Shown piece after piece: positions 20,621 to 30,146 of a stretch of DNA of 64,000 nucleotides. The stretch lies in NCBI GenBank assembly GCA_002049455.2, contig KV918851.1, forward strand, positions 124,001 through 188,000, read 5' to 3'. The translations under genes and the position numbers were made by a program. The first letter of the stretch is position 1, and the number at the start of each line of letters is the position of its first letter. A model generated the notes under the pieces. It ran no database searches. It was given only the letters and a program-made list of their open reading frames with translations, and was not told the origin of the DNA. This DNA is from Porphyra umbilicalis (taxonomy: Eukaryota > Rhodophyta > Bangiophyceae > Bangiales > Bangiaceae).

Positions 20621-22513
20621 TTGAAGAGCCGCCGCTCTCCCCCCTCTTCCACCATGACCCGCAAGCCCGACCGTGGGCACGACACGAAGCGGAGGAGGGA
20701 CCAGCGTCGACGACACCAAGAGCGTCTCGCCGTGCTCGCGCGGTGCACCTGTTCATGCCACCTCGGGGGATGCCCGCCGTGCTCCACGTCGACACCGTCT
20801 TGCTGTAGACGGGCGCCTTCGCTGCCGCGCAACAACTGGGCGCCGCCGGCTGGTCTGCACCCTCAACAAGCCGGCGGCCGTCGGGACAGGGGAGAAGGGC
20901 GGGCGCCGCCGTCACCGCGCAACAACTGGGCGCCGCCGGCTGGTCGCCATCCACAACAAGCCGGCGGCAACTGGGGCGGCGGGCAAGGGCGGGCTCCGTC
21001 GCCACCGCGCAAAAATCGGACGCCGCCGGCCGGTCGTCATCCACAACAAGCCGGCGGCCGTTGGGACGAGGGAGAAGGGCGGGCGCCGCCGTCACCGCGC
21101 AACAACTGGGCGCCGCCGGCTGGTCGCCATCCACAACAATCCGGCGGCAACTGGGGCGGCGGGCAAGGACGGGCGCTGTCGCCACCGCGAAAGAACTGGG
21201 CGCCGCCGGCTGATTTGCACCAAGCTCCAGCCGGCGGAAACTGGGGTGGGTGGCAAAGACGGGCACCGTCGCCGCAGCGCGACAGCTGGGGGCCGCCGGC
21301 ATATCCTGACCAACAACAAGCCGGCGGCAACTTGGGCAGGGGGCAAGGACGGGCGCCGTCGCCGCCTCACATCAACTGGGCGCCGCCGGCTGGTCGCCAT
21401 CCACAACAAGCCGGCGGCAACTGGGCCGGCGGGCAAGGCCCGGCTCCGTCGCCACCGCGCAACAATTGGACGCCGCCGGCATATCCTGACCAACAACAAG
21501 CCGGCGGCAACTGGGACGAGGGACAAGGGCGGGCGCCGTCGCCACCGCGCAACAACTGGGCGCCGCCGGCTTTTCGCTATCCACAACAAGCCGGCGGCAA
21601 CTGGGGCGCGGGGCAAGGACGGGCGCCGTCTCTGCCGCGCGACAGCTGGGCGCCGCCGGCTGATCTGCACCCACTCCAAGCCGGCGGCAGCTGGGACGGG
21701 GGACAAGGGGGGGCGCCGTCGCCACCGCACACCAACTGGGCGCCGCCGGCTGGTCGTCATCCACAACAAGCCGGCGGCAACTGGGGCAAGGGGCAAGGAC
21801 GGGCGCCCTCGCCGTAGCGCAACGACTGGGCGCCGCCGGCAGATCCGCACCCACGCCAAGCCGGCGGCAACTCGGGGCTGTCGCCTGGCGGTCGATCACC
21901 ACAAGGCGACGGCCACTGGGGCGGCGGGCAAGGACGGGCGTCGGTGCCGTCGCGCAGCGACTGCGTGCCGCCGGCTGGTTGGATCTCTCGTCAAGCCGGC
22001 GGCGGTGACGGACGACACCCGACAGGCGGGGGACCGCCGCCTCGAGGCGTGAACGGCGGTGGGCCGCGAGACCAAGGTCACCCGCTGCCGCAAGACGTGA
22101 GCGCGCCGCCGGCTCGCGGCTGTCTGCCGCTCGCTGGCGGCAGGTCCGGGCCGCCGCCAGACGTTCTGCTGCCTCAAGGCGGCGGCCAATCGCGTGGGGG
22201 CAAGGGACTGGCGGCGCTGCCGCCGCCGGCTGATCGTGTGTTGCTACAAGCCGGCGGCAGCCCCACACCTTCCGGGGCCAGCCGCCGCGAAGGCGGTGGC
22301 TCGCAGGCGCCGCCGCCAGCCAACGAGTCGTCTGAAGCCGGCGGGGAGTCGGCACCGCCGGCTGCAGCTCAACCGCAAGCCGGCGGCGAGAAGGCCTCAC
22401 CAGCCGAATGCCGGCCGCCGGCAGCCACCCTGCACCCCCCGCCCGCTCCTACGCCGAGTCCGGGGACTCCGGCGGAGGCGTCGGCGGACACGCGGGCGGC
22501 GGGACACGACTAG
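20621..22513 (+). pseudogene. Pro/Gly repeat protein frame with in-frame TAG
   Basis: One frame runs from 20621 to a TAG at 21815-21817 and then on to 22513. Most of it is a 30-residue repeat of the type GRHPQQAGGNWGGGQGRAP + SPPRNNWAPPA, Trp/Gln/Gly/Pro-rich and probably disordered. The TAG falls where a sister unit near 21270 has CAG in the same place (tcgccgCAGcgc versus tcgccgTAGcgc), so a C-to-T change is visible by internal comparison. The tail (22000-22513) is again Pro/Gly-rich. It overlaps the start of the SANT gene in another frame. It may be an upstream exon of that gene or pure repeat; translation is unproven. Confidence 0.4.
20815..21880. repeat. 90 bp coding-length minisatellite, about 12 copies
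   Basis: The unit is 90 bp, with the blocks tggtcgccatccacaaca, agccggcggcaactggg and ccgcgcaacaactgggcg. Each carries GCCGCCGGCT paired with AGCCGGCGGC (10 bp arms). Unit length is a multiple of three, so frames persist. Confidence 0.88.
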
Positions 22514-23982
22514 CCGGCGGGCCACGACCAGCCGGCGGGCCACGACCAGCCGGCGTGCCAGGACAAGCCGGCGGGCCACGACCAGCCGGCGGGCCACAAC
22601 AAGCCGGCGGGCTAGGACAAGCCGGCGGCAGCGACGTGCGCGCCGCCGCCGGTGCACAAGTAGTGGACGTTGACACCGTCGGCTGTGGCATTGCTGCGCC
22701 GACGTACGCACCCGCACCGATGGGGACTGGGCTGGGGTGGACGGATGAGGAGCGTGTGGCGCTGTGTAAGGCGTACTTGAGCACGTCCCTGGACCCCGTC
22801 AAGGGGGCGGACCAGAGTGGACCGACGTTTTGGACCTCTGTCGTGACGGCATGGAAGGGGCTGCTGGCGGGGCGCCCTGGCGTCCGCCGGCGCACTGAGC
22901 GCGGTGTCGGGGGGGTGCAGAAGCAGTGGGACAAGATCCGGAGGGGGGTGAGCGAGTTTGGCTCCCACTACCTGACTGTCAAGCGGCTGTCGCTGACAGG
23001 CAACCCGAGCGACGAGGACCTGATCAGCGCCGCTGTGGCGCGCTTTTGCGGGCTCAACATTTACGAGGCGATGCGAAAGGACCGGGTGTCTGACAAGGCG
23101 AAGGGAAAGAGAACGAAGCGGAAGGCGAAGCAGACTACATGCTCGTGGGTGCCATGTTGGCGGGTGCTGCGCCACGTCGACAAGTTTAGCGGCGCCGCCG
23201 GGGCCGCCGCCGCAGACGGCGGCGCTGGCGGCGCCGGCTCCTCCAGCGCGTCTGCCGGCGGCCGTGCCTCCCCAAGCGACACGGACGAGGAGGGGAACGG
23301 GCCGCCGGCGGCGGGTGCCTTCCAGTCGCGTCCGCGTGGTTCCAAGGCGGCCAAGAGGAGGATGAGTGAGGGCATCCGCGCGTCACGGACGCTCAAGGAC
23401 AGCTCGGACGCTCTGCTGGCGCTGGCGCGTGCAACGACGGAGCGGACAACTGTGGCGTTTTTCAACCCCTCTGAGATGCGCGACACCCCCGCGGCGATTG
23501 CCTTTCGCAAGATGCACGCACGCAAAGTGATGGCGGCAGCTGGGATGGACTTGTCCTCGTCCCCGCCGGCGATGTCGTCGGGTCCGGCGGGGACGGCCGC
23601 CCCCTTGGCGACGGACGCGGGGTCGTCGACCGCACCGGCGGCCGTGTCGGAGGTGCATCCGCCGCCGCCGGTCGGCAACAAGCCGGCGGCAGTCGGGTCC
23701 GAGGCGCAATCGCCGCCGGCGTCTGGGAACAACACGCCGGCGGCGTCTGCGACTACAGCTCCTGTTCCCAAGAAGACAGGCCGAGGCACGTCGAGCCGTG
23801 GCGCGCGTTCCCAGGTGACGAACCAGGCGAAGGCGGCGAAGGCACTTTCTGCCGCGTGGACTACCTTGGAAGACGACGACGAGGTGTACTTGGTGCCTAT
23901 GCACCACAACAAGGTGGCGGATGACGCCGACTGTGCTCTTGAAGAGTCCAGTGGAGACGATGACCATTCCGAGTCCTTGTAG
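22408..23982 (+). CDS. SANT/Myb-like Harbinger accessory protein
   Basis: The 524-residue frame has a Myb/SANT-type domain from about residue 111: GLGWTDEERVALCKAYLSTS, FWTSVVTAWKGLL, then VQKQWDKIRRGVSEF and SAAVARFCGLNIYEA. The W...E...L...W and KQW.KI pattern is that of the trihelix/NAM-like second ORF of PIF/Harbinger elements, which binds the element ends and recruits the transposase. A basic KGKRTKRKAK follows, then a long Ala/Ser/Pro linker and an acidic tail (DDDEVYLVP). Residues 35-75 come from an 18 bp minisatellite, so the true start may be the Met at about 22720. The tail contains hairpin modules. Confidence 0.75.
   Translation: MPAAGSHPAPPARSYAESGDSGGGVGGHAGGGTRLAGGPRPAGGPRPAGVPGQAGGPRPAGGPQQAGGLGQAGGSDVRAAAGAQVVDVDTVGCGIAAPTYAPAPMGTGLGWTDEERVALCKAYLSTSLDPVKGADQSGPTFWTSVVTAWKGLLAGRPGVRRRTERGVGGVQKQWDKIRRGVSEFGSHYLTVKRLSLTGNPSDEDLISAAVARFCGLNIYEAMRKDRVSDKAKGKRTKRKAKQTTCSWVPCWRVLRHVDKFSGAAGAAAADGGAGGAGSSSASAGGRASPSDTDEEGNGPPAAGAFQSRPRGSKAAKRRMSEGIRASRTLKDSSDALLALARATTERTTVAFFNPSEMRDTPAAIAFRKMHARKVMAAAGMDLSSSPPAMSSGPAGTAAPLATDAGSSTAPAAVSEVHPPPPVGNKPAAVGSEAQSPPASGNNTPAASATTAPVPKKTGRGTSSRGARSQVTNQAKAAKALSAAWTTLEDDDEVYLVPMHHNKVADDADCALEESSGDDDHSESL
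22510..22630. repeat. 18 bp minisatellite at the SANT gene 5' end
   Basis: Six to seven copies of AGCCGGCGGGCCACGACC with variants. In the SANT frame it encodes GGPRPA/GGPQQA. The array uses the same CCGGCGG core as the rest of the element. Confidence 0.8.
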
Positions 23983-24109
23983 TGTTTGAGGTGTATGTGC
24001 TTTGTTCTGTAGCGTGCCAAAGGTTTTTTTTCCCCGTTGGGCAGGGTTTTTTTTCCTAGTTCGGTGCACCGCACATCTACCACGAATGCGCAATCTAGTC
24101 CCCACATTT

Positions 24110-24850
24110 GCCCACCCACCGCCCCCAACACGCAGTGCCGCCGCCGGCCATACCGATGCCGGCGGCAACCTTCCCTCCCAATGGCCACCGCCGGCCGTAG
24201 AAACACCGGCGGCAACACACCAACGCCCCTGTTCAACCAAACAGGCCCGCCGCCGGTCTTGCCGACGCCGGCGGCGGAGCATTAACAAGGTGACAACCCG
24301 CCTCGCCAAATGGCCACCGCCGGCTCACAAGCGCCGGCGGCAACTCACCAGCGCGGCTTCCCAACCGACACGCCCGCCGCCGGTCTTGCCAACGCCGGCG
24401 GCGGAGCGAAAGCACGTGCACGCGTCCCTCGCCTGCCGCCCCCCTCAACACGCAGAGCCGCCGCCGGCGATACCCACGCCGGCGGCGACACACCAGCGCC
24501 CCTCCCCACCCGTCACGCCCGCCGCCGGTCTTGCCAACGCCGGCGGCGGAGCAAAGGCACGTGCACGTGTCCCGCGCCCGCAGCGCCCCCCAACACGCAG
24601 AGCCGCCGCCGGCGATACCCACGCCGGCGGCGACGCACCAGCGCCGCTTCCCACCCGACACGCCCGCCGCCGGTCTTGCCAACGCCGGCGGCGGAGCGAA
24701 AGCACGTGCACGCGTCCGTCGCCCGCCGCCCCCCTCAACATGCAGAGCCGCCGCCGGCGATACCCACGCCGGCGGCGACACACCAGCGTCCCTCTCCGCC
24801 CGACACGTCCGCCGCCGGTCTTTCCGACGCCGGGACGGATTAGCTTCACA
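24110..24850. repeat. Inter-gene tandem array of GC hairpins
   Basis: Long diverged tandem units (about 140-150 bp) lie between the two Harbinger genes. Each has CCGCCGG tcttgccaacg CCGGCGG and GCCGCCGGCG atacccA CGCCGGCGGC; the latter has perfect 10 bp arms and a 7 nt loop. They alternate with cacgtgcacgcgtcc spacers. Flanking T-rich and A-rich runs (gggttttttttcc at 24040, aaaaaaaaccttt at 24905) lie just after each gene's stop and may serve 3'-end formation. Confidence 0.8.
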
Positions 24851-24924
24851 CAGATTTTCTCCAGACGACGGTATCGAAGGAAAAAAAAACCCTGCGCATC
24901 AGGGAAAAAAAAAACCTTTTATAC

Positions 24925-26919
24925 TCACACGTAGGGCGCAAGAAGCGTACTTCTTTCCACCCACACTTTTTCAGCAAGGTCATGCCTCAAACGCTCGTGC
25001 TCCTCCTCGTCCCGTGCCTCCGCCCAAGCGTTCAGCGCATGGCCCAAACTCCCGGCAGGAAGCGCGCCGGCCGGCACGATGACAGGGGCGGCCACTCCCG
25101 CCGGCGGCCCGTCGCCACCCCCGAGACTGTTCGCATTGCTCTGCGGACTGCCGCCGGCCGCACCGGCGCCGGCGGTACCTTCATCCCCCATCCCACCGCC
25201 CCCACCACCGCCAGCTCCGCCGCCGGCTGCACAAGCACCGGCGGCGGGTCCGCCACCATCAGCGAGCATACCTGTCCCACCACCCCCACCACCGCCAGCC
25301 CCGCCGCCGGCTGCACCAACACCGGCGGCGGGTCCATCACCATCTGGAATCAACCCCGTCCCACCGCCCCCACCACCGCCAGCTCCGCCGCCGGCTGCAC
25401 CAACAACGGCGGCGGGTCCGCCACCATCAGCCAGCATACCCGTCCCACCGCCCCCACCACCGCCAGCCCCGCCGCCGGCTGCACCAACACCGGCGGCGGG
25501 TCCACCACCATCTGGAATCAACCCCGTCCCACCGCCCCCACCACCGCCAGCTCCGCCGCCAGCTGCACCAACACCGGCGGCGGGTCCGCCACCATCAGCC
25601 AGCATACCCGTCCCACCGCCCCCACCACCGCCAGCCCCGCCGCCGGCCGCAACTCCGGCCGCACCACCGGCCGCGGCCGGGGTCTCAGCAGCCCCGTTCC
25701 GAACGCCCTCGGCTCCGCCCCCGCTGCCGCCGGCCGCCGCCGCCTGGGCAGCGGCGGCCATTCGAGTGCGCGATACGTACCCATCGCGTCGCTTCTCCGT
25801 CACCATATTGTGTAAGATGGCCACCGCCTTCGCGACGGTGACCATTGACTCGACGGTGACAGGCCGTGCGGGGTGTAAAGCAATGTGGAAGCGTGCAGTT
25901 AATACGGCATATAGCCGTTCCACGTCTTTCCTCAAAGCTTCTTGGAGCCGGTTGAATGTAGTCTCAACTTTTGTGGTGAGGTCGGGGAACGGAGAAACGA
26001 AAAATGCAAAGGGAGGGTAAATTCCAGCAACCAGATAATACAAGAGCGTGCGGGTGGTGCCGTTAGCTGTGTATGAAAACGTACGAGGCGGCCACTCGCC
26101 CCCCGTCACAGACAAATACAGAGGGGAAGCATGCATAACATTGAGGTCATTCTGAGAACCAGGGCAACCAACAAATAAATGCCATATCCATAGGTCTTCA
26201 TCACAAACAGTTTCCATTACCACAGAGCGTTTGCCGTGCCGATTCTGGTACATGCCGGCAAACGCCTTGGGGCAGTTCGACCACTCCCAATGGCTGCAGT
26301 CCAGAGATCCCATACACCCGGGCAATCCCCGTTGCGCATTGCGCTCCAGAATACGCTCCAGCTCGGCCCGGGTGGGGGGACGCAAATAAGCCGGACCAAA
26401 CTCATCCACAATAAAACGTAGAAGCTCTCGAACAGACATAGCAATGGTCGATGCTGATAAACGAACGTATTCATCAGTTCTTTCGGGCGTCTCTCCGTAT
26501 GCAATCACTCGGAAAGCAGCCACCACCTTTTGCAAGGGGTGTGCCTGCGGTCTGCCCGTCGCGCTAATGCGTTGCGCAAAGAAAGGGCGACCCTTCACGG
26601 CGTGGTAGATACGCAAAAACACTGACCGGGGCACCCGGAACAGTCTCTCAAAGTCCGCCTCGTCGTATACGGGAGGGGAGCCGTCCAATCCAAAATAGTC
26701 CCTCAAAATAGCTCGCAAACCTGATCGAAAATCACGGTGTTTGTTCGGCCGGCGGCCAGGCACCGACCCAATATACCGCCGCCGGCCGAGCCGCGACCGG
26801 CGGATGCGACGACGATAGCGCCACAGCGCCTGCATGTGGGCTGCCACCGCGGTGGCAACTTCGCCGTCGACGGGGTCCGCCAGCATCGCATCCGCAGAGA
26901 CGTCGAGTGGATCATCCAT
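24925..26919 (-). CDS. PIF/Harbinger DDE transposase, catalytic Asp missing
   Basis: The 664-residue frame starts with an ATG at 26919 and ends at a TAG. Arg-rich N-terminus, then the plant-type Harbinger nuclease: GCMGSLDCSHWEWSNCPKAF (first Asp, residue 207), FVGCPGSQNDLNVM (about 250-262), YYLVAGIYPPF (about 294) and LRKDVERLYAVLTARF (Glu 334). Family members have YYLADGIYP, whose Asp is the second catalytic residue; here it is Ala 298 (GCT instead of GAT/GAC). If the alignment is right the enzyme is inactive. After about residue 390 the protein is a Gly-rich tail of 28-residue repeats (84 bp units). Cut-and-paste into TWA sites is the family reaction. Confidence 0.9.
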   Translation of the reverse strand: MDDPLDVSADAMLADPVDGEVATAVAAHMQALWRYRRRIRRSRLGRRRYIGSVPGRRPNKHRDFRSGLRAILRDYFGLDGSPPVYDEADFERLFRVPRSVFLRIYHAVKGRPFFAQRISATGRPQAHPLQKVVAAFRVIAYGETPERTDEYVRLSASTIAMSVRELLRFIVDEFGPAYLRPPTRAELERILERNAQRGLPGCMGSLDCSHWEWSNCPKAFAGMYQNRHGKRSVVMETVCDEDLWIWHLFVGCPGSQNDLNVMHASPLYLSVTGGEWPPRTFSYTANGTTRTLLYYLVAGIYPPFAFFVSPFPDLTTKVETTFNRLQEALRKDVERLYAVLTARFHIALHPARPVTVESMVTVAKAVAILHNMVTEKRRDGYVSRTRMAAAAQAAAAGGSGGGAEGVRNGAAETPAAAGGAAGVAAGGGAGGGGGGGTGMLADGGGPAAGVGAAGGGAGGGGGGGTGLIPDGGGPAAGVGAAGGGAGGGGGGGTGMLADGGGPAAVVGAAGGGAGGGGGGGTGLIPDGDGPAAGVGAAGGGAGGGGGGGTGMLADGGGPAAGACAAGGGAGGGGGGGMGDEGTAGAGAAGGSPQSNANSLGGGDGPPAGVAAPVIVPAGALPAGSLGHALNAWAEARDEEEHERLRHDLAEKVWVERSTLLAPYV
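25160..25665. repeat. 84 bp repeats coding the transposase Gly-rich tail
   Basis: About six copies, each with caccgcccccaccaccgcc, CCGCCGCCGG ctgcaccaaca CCGGCGGCGG and tccgccaccatc. They encode a 28-residue unit (GGGPAAGVGAAGG and TGMLAD or TGLIPD). The hairpin arms are 10 bp. Length is a multiple of three. Confidence 0.85.
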
Positions 26920-26950
26920 CGTGGGAAGACGACGCTGTCGTCGACGGTGA

Positions 26951-27827
26951 CGTCGTCCGTGGACGCGGGCGTCACAACGCGCCTGTCGCCGTCACGCAAT
27001 CACGCCGCGGGGCGCCAAAAGGACCTCGTCCCACTGCCCCCTCCGACACGCCCACAAGTTTATCCCATCTCCCCGCCTCCAACGTGCCCCGCCCCCCGCC
27101 GCGAGCACGGAGAAAAACGACCTCGCGAGGCTGTGAAAACCAGTGCCTGGGGAACGCCGCCGCCGTGCCCTGATTCACGCTGTGCGCGCTACAGAAGGCG
27201 GCAGCGGAGCGACCCACCACACCCCCAACGCGCGTCGAATGGGGGTCCTGAAACGGTTAGACTCGTTCAGGCTTTTCTTTGTCTCGATAGTGATCGCCAG
27301 ATCGTAGACAGCCCCGGAAAGCGCCAGTTTCAGGCCGTATGGTTTTAAATCTGATCATGCCACGTGAGCTCGTTTTCCGAAAGGAACAGAATCTGCAACA
27401 GCCAATGGCACGCCAGGAAAAAATGGGGAGGATCAGCGGGTCCCCCCAAATCGGTGAGAAAATGGGGGACGGCGGCGCCTCCCCCCATTTCTGACGCATG
27501 AATGTCGGAGGACTTACCCGATTCAGATTAACTGTATTCAAGTTCTATGTTAGCGTTTTGGGGTGCCTGACGTTGCTGTGGGACCCTCCCCATCCCCAAG
27601 AGCTGAAATTCAGGCACGTGGCGCATTCACGAGACACGTTTCTGACACGTCAGCGTATTCGAACTTGGGGAAGGCGTTGTTGGGTGTGCTCTTACGTGAG
27701 TGGACCGCTGCAGAAAACTGATGGGCCGAGAAAGAAAAAAGGTTTTGGGATGTCTTATTTTTGGGACACGCACCATAAGTGATTTCATTCGCTGCCCATC
27801 GACGGGTCGATGACACGTCGGTGGGGA
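26951..27827. other. No gene recognised
   Basis: Spacer right of the Harbinger transposase. It contains repeated ATGGGGG-type words near 27420-27480 but no coding pattern, inverted terminal repeat or RNA gene that I can support. Confidence 0.45.
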
Positions 27828-27868
27828 TTTAGTCTAAAAGTGACGATCATCGCCTCTTTTAGACTAAA
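27828..27868. repeat. 12 bp perfect hairpin
   Basis: TTTAGTCTAAAA pairs with TTTTAGACTAAA across 17 bases, followed by an A run. Isolated and AT-rich against a GC-rich background. Confidence 0.75.
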
Positions 27869-28807
27869 AAAAAAATGCACAACCCCGGCATGAGAGCAAA
27901 CCTAGCAATGTAAGAGGACTATCCTTAAATTCTCAATTGGGCTCGCGACGTGGCGCCCCTTCACAGGCCGACTATCGTCGCGGCCTAAAATGGGCAATAT
28001 GTGCAATAGACTTACTCCTGACAGGGCTACTTTTTGATCGATAGTCCCCTGTGTTGGTGGGTGGTTCGTGGCCCATCCCTTGGAGTAAACCGTCCGCAGA
28101 ATCTCGCAGCTGCTAGGGAGGCGTGATCCGCGAGATCCGCTGCAGATTGCGGTCGACGGGCCGACGAAAGGCAGCGATCGATTGACACAAAGCGGACACG
28201 AAGCAGATGTACGGCAGAAAGTGAGAGATCGTCGTCATACTCCTCGATCGAGTGATACATGGCAGCTCCACAGGCTGCCACCGTGCAGACCTGTCAGCCA
28301 ATCACACAAGCAAGAATCACAGTCGGGGTTGTGTGCACCCAAATGTGCTGCACGGGTTGTGAGGGCTTGCACATCGCTGGGAACTTCATGGCTGGAAAAT
28401 GCCGTGGGGGCGGTTTTTTCTTCCATGTTGGGACGCCTACAGCTCTTGCGTACATCATGCGATCTACCTGAAACTTTGCACGAGAGGAGTTGAGGGTTGC
28501 CCCCTCTGGTCTTGAGAAGCACAGCGTCTATGGTGTGGCAGTTTGAGCTACCCAGTTGGGTTTCTAGGGCTCTCAGAGGCATCGTGGACGCAGTTGCATC
28601 CCCCCCCCCCTCAGATGAGACGGAATCCACGAATCTGGATCTCGGGCATCGCCGGAGAGGGACGCGATCGTTTGGCGGTCGTTCATTACCGTGATCGAAC
28701 GTTGTGGGACACGTGTGCAATCCATGTCATTTGACGCCCAGCCAATGAACGGGCGTCCTGGATAGTCCTTGTGTCACGAATCGGGGGGGCAGAGTACCGG
28801 TATTGCC
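27869..28807. other. No gene recognised
   Basis: Mixed-composition spacer. A small GACGCCC...GGGCGTC hairpin lies near 28728. No reading frame here shows family motifs or convincing composition. Confidence 0.45.
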
Positions 28808-28890
28808 AGGGTTGGATCGTGTATCAGTAGGGTTGGATCGTGTATTAGAAGGGTTGGATCGTGTAGTTGGGGTTGGATCGTATAATAGGC
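28808..28890. repeat. Four-copy ~21 bp tandem repeat
   Basis: GGGTTGGATCGTGTA is repeated four times at 19-21 bp spacing with variable tails (tcagta, ttagaa, gttg, taatagg). Confidence 0.85.
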
Positions 28891-29089
28891 GCTACTAATG
28901 GTGTGCTAAGAGAGCGTGTGGCAAAAAAGCCGCGGGTTTGAACCCGGGTCGACCGCAAAGAAGCCAGGCGCTATCAGAGCGTGCGCGCCCCTCACCTCCG
29001 CTACGCCCCCGCCACCACCATATAGGGCGCTGCGCGCCTGATGTAGGGCCCACTGCTTGGGCACCCCGCACGCTCTGTGGGGGCGCCTG

Positions 29090-29301
29090 TGCAGTGCTTC
29101 CCGGGGCAAATCCTAGAGGCAGCCACGCTCCGCTCTGCGCGAAAAACGCAGTGTCATCTCGGCAACCTCGGGGCCCGGCTCCGGCGCTCCGCGCCTACGC
29201 TCGGGCCCCGAGGGTGCCTCGCTGACACTGCGTTTTTCGCCGCAGTGCTCGCTACCAAATTTATATAGATAGATGACCCGTGCATTCCGGGACATGTGAT
29301 T
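29090..29301. repeat. Dispersed foldback repeat, copy 2
   Basis: Nearly identical to 10221-10433. The hairpin spans 29139-29240: GCGAAAAACGCAGTGTCA pairs with TGACACTGCGTTTTTCGC, and CTCGGGGCCCG with CGGGCCCCGAG. Differences from copy 1 are scattered substitutions and a few single-base indels; some keep the stem and others change it. It ends at gcattccgggacatg. Confidence 0.82.
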
Positions 29302-30011
29302 GATTTGGCGGCGTGCTTTGATTGGAAACGAAGCCTTGGATCGATATTCATCGCATCAAACCCCCCTTTCCAAGGCTGGCATTATCTGTATTGGAGGGGC
29401 ATGCCCTATATCGCCTTCGAATAGAACATGCGCCTTCTATGGTGTCACCCGGACTATCGGACCGAGATGGACTTACCTAAATTCATTGTGGTGAATCGCG
29501 TTCCTTAGGGCACCGTTACATTGACAAGAGGGTGGTTCGTGGACCAATAAGCGAATATAGACACGTTGCACCAATAAAACAGACACGTTTCGTTAGTCCA
29601 TCATTGCTAGGTTTGCTCTGATGCCGAGGTTGTGCATGGATTCACAGACGCGCGGCCAGTTCGCCTGCACTGCATATCCGTGGCGACCGAGGGCCCCTCG
29701 GGCCACTGGCGTGTCGCGTCGACGCGCCTGCGACATGAAGGAAATGCTCCCCCTTCTTCACAGCGCGTGAAGAAGGATTTGGCGCGTGTGATCAAGCTGT
29801 AAGGCATATCGGCCTTCTGCCGTGCTCCAGGGGACCCCCTCCTCGGTGCCAATCGGCCTTGTGCCGTGCTTCAGTGCCCCTCTGTGTGAACCGGTAGTTG
29901 ACGTGCATCCTAGCTGTGGACCGGGTGGGGAGCGATATTCTGGCGGCGGATACAGTGCTGCGATGCCATTTACCCAATTGGTACATTGAACTCCGACATT
30001 GTGGTTATCAA
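29302..30011. other. No gene recognised
   Basis: Contains a short direct duplication (atcggccttctgccgtgct at 29808 and atcggccttgtgccgtgct at 29850). Otherwise I see no feature. Confidence 0.45.
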
Positions 30012-30013
30012 TA

Positions 30014-30144
30014 CAGTGCGTTCTCGTTATAAGAGACAGCTGATTCAGCTCAAAATGAGTAAAAAGTGGCCTACATGGTCCGGAATGGAAGACTCGCGAC
30101 CCATATTCTCTTGTAAACGATTCTCTTATAACGAGAACGCACTG
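30014..30144. mobile_element. 131 bp MITE, perfect 23 bp TIRs, TA duplication
   Basis: The left end reads CAGTGCGTTCTCG then TTATAAGAGA; the right end is its exact inverse. TA flanks both sides (30012-30013, 30145-30146). CAG ends with ...TCGTTATAA resemble pogo/Tigger-type Tc1/mariner termini. There is no coding capacity; the short interior is tctaaaatgagt-type unique sequence. It is AT-rich compared with its surroundings, and the perfect arms suggest recent insertion. Confidence 0.85.
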
Positions 30145-30146
30145 TA

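Larger units (their letters stand above)
20191..26950. mobile_element. PIF/Harbinger element (two genes), approximate limits
   Basis: A SANT/Myb-like gene on plus and a PIF-type DDE transposase on minus, tail to tail, form the standard two-gene Harbinger layout in which the Myb-like protein helps the transposase bind DNA. The same GCCGCCGG...CCGGCGGC hairpin module fills both genes and the spacer, and is rare outside, which supports a single unit. I found neither terminal inverted repeats nor a 3 bp TWA duplication, so the limits are those of the module. Both genes look damaged: a TAG in the upstream repeat frame, and a missing Asp in the transposase. Confidence 0.7.

Noticed and set aside
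20815-21880. CRISPR-like array
   Set aside because: Units are contiguous 90 bp copies without unique spacers, and the host is eukaryotic.
28915-29012. tRNA or tRNA-derived SINE on the minus strand (GTAGCGGAGG A-box-like, GGTTCAAACCC B-box-like, T6 after it)
   Set aside because: The T-stem does not pair beyond two bases and no acceptor stem forms; the match is too weak to annotate.
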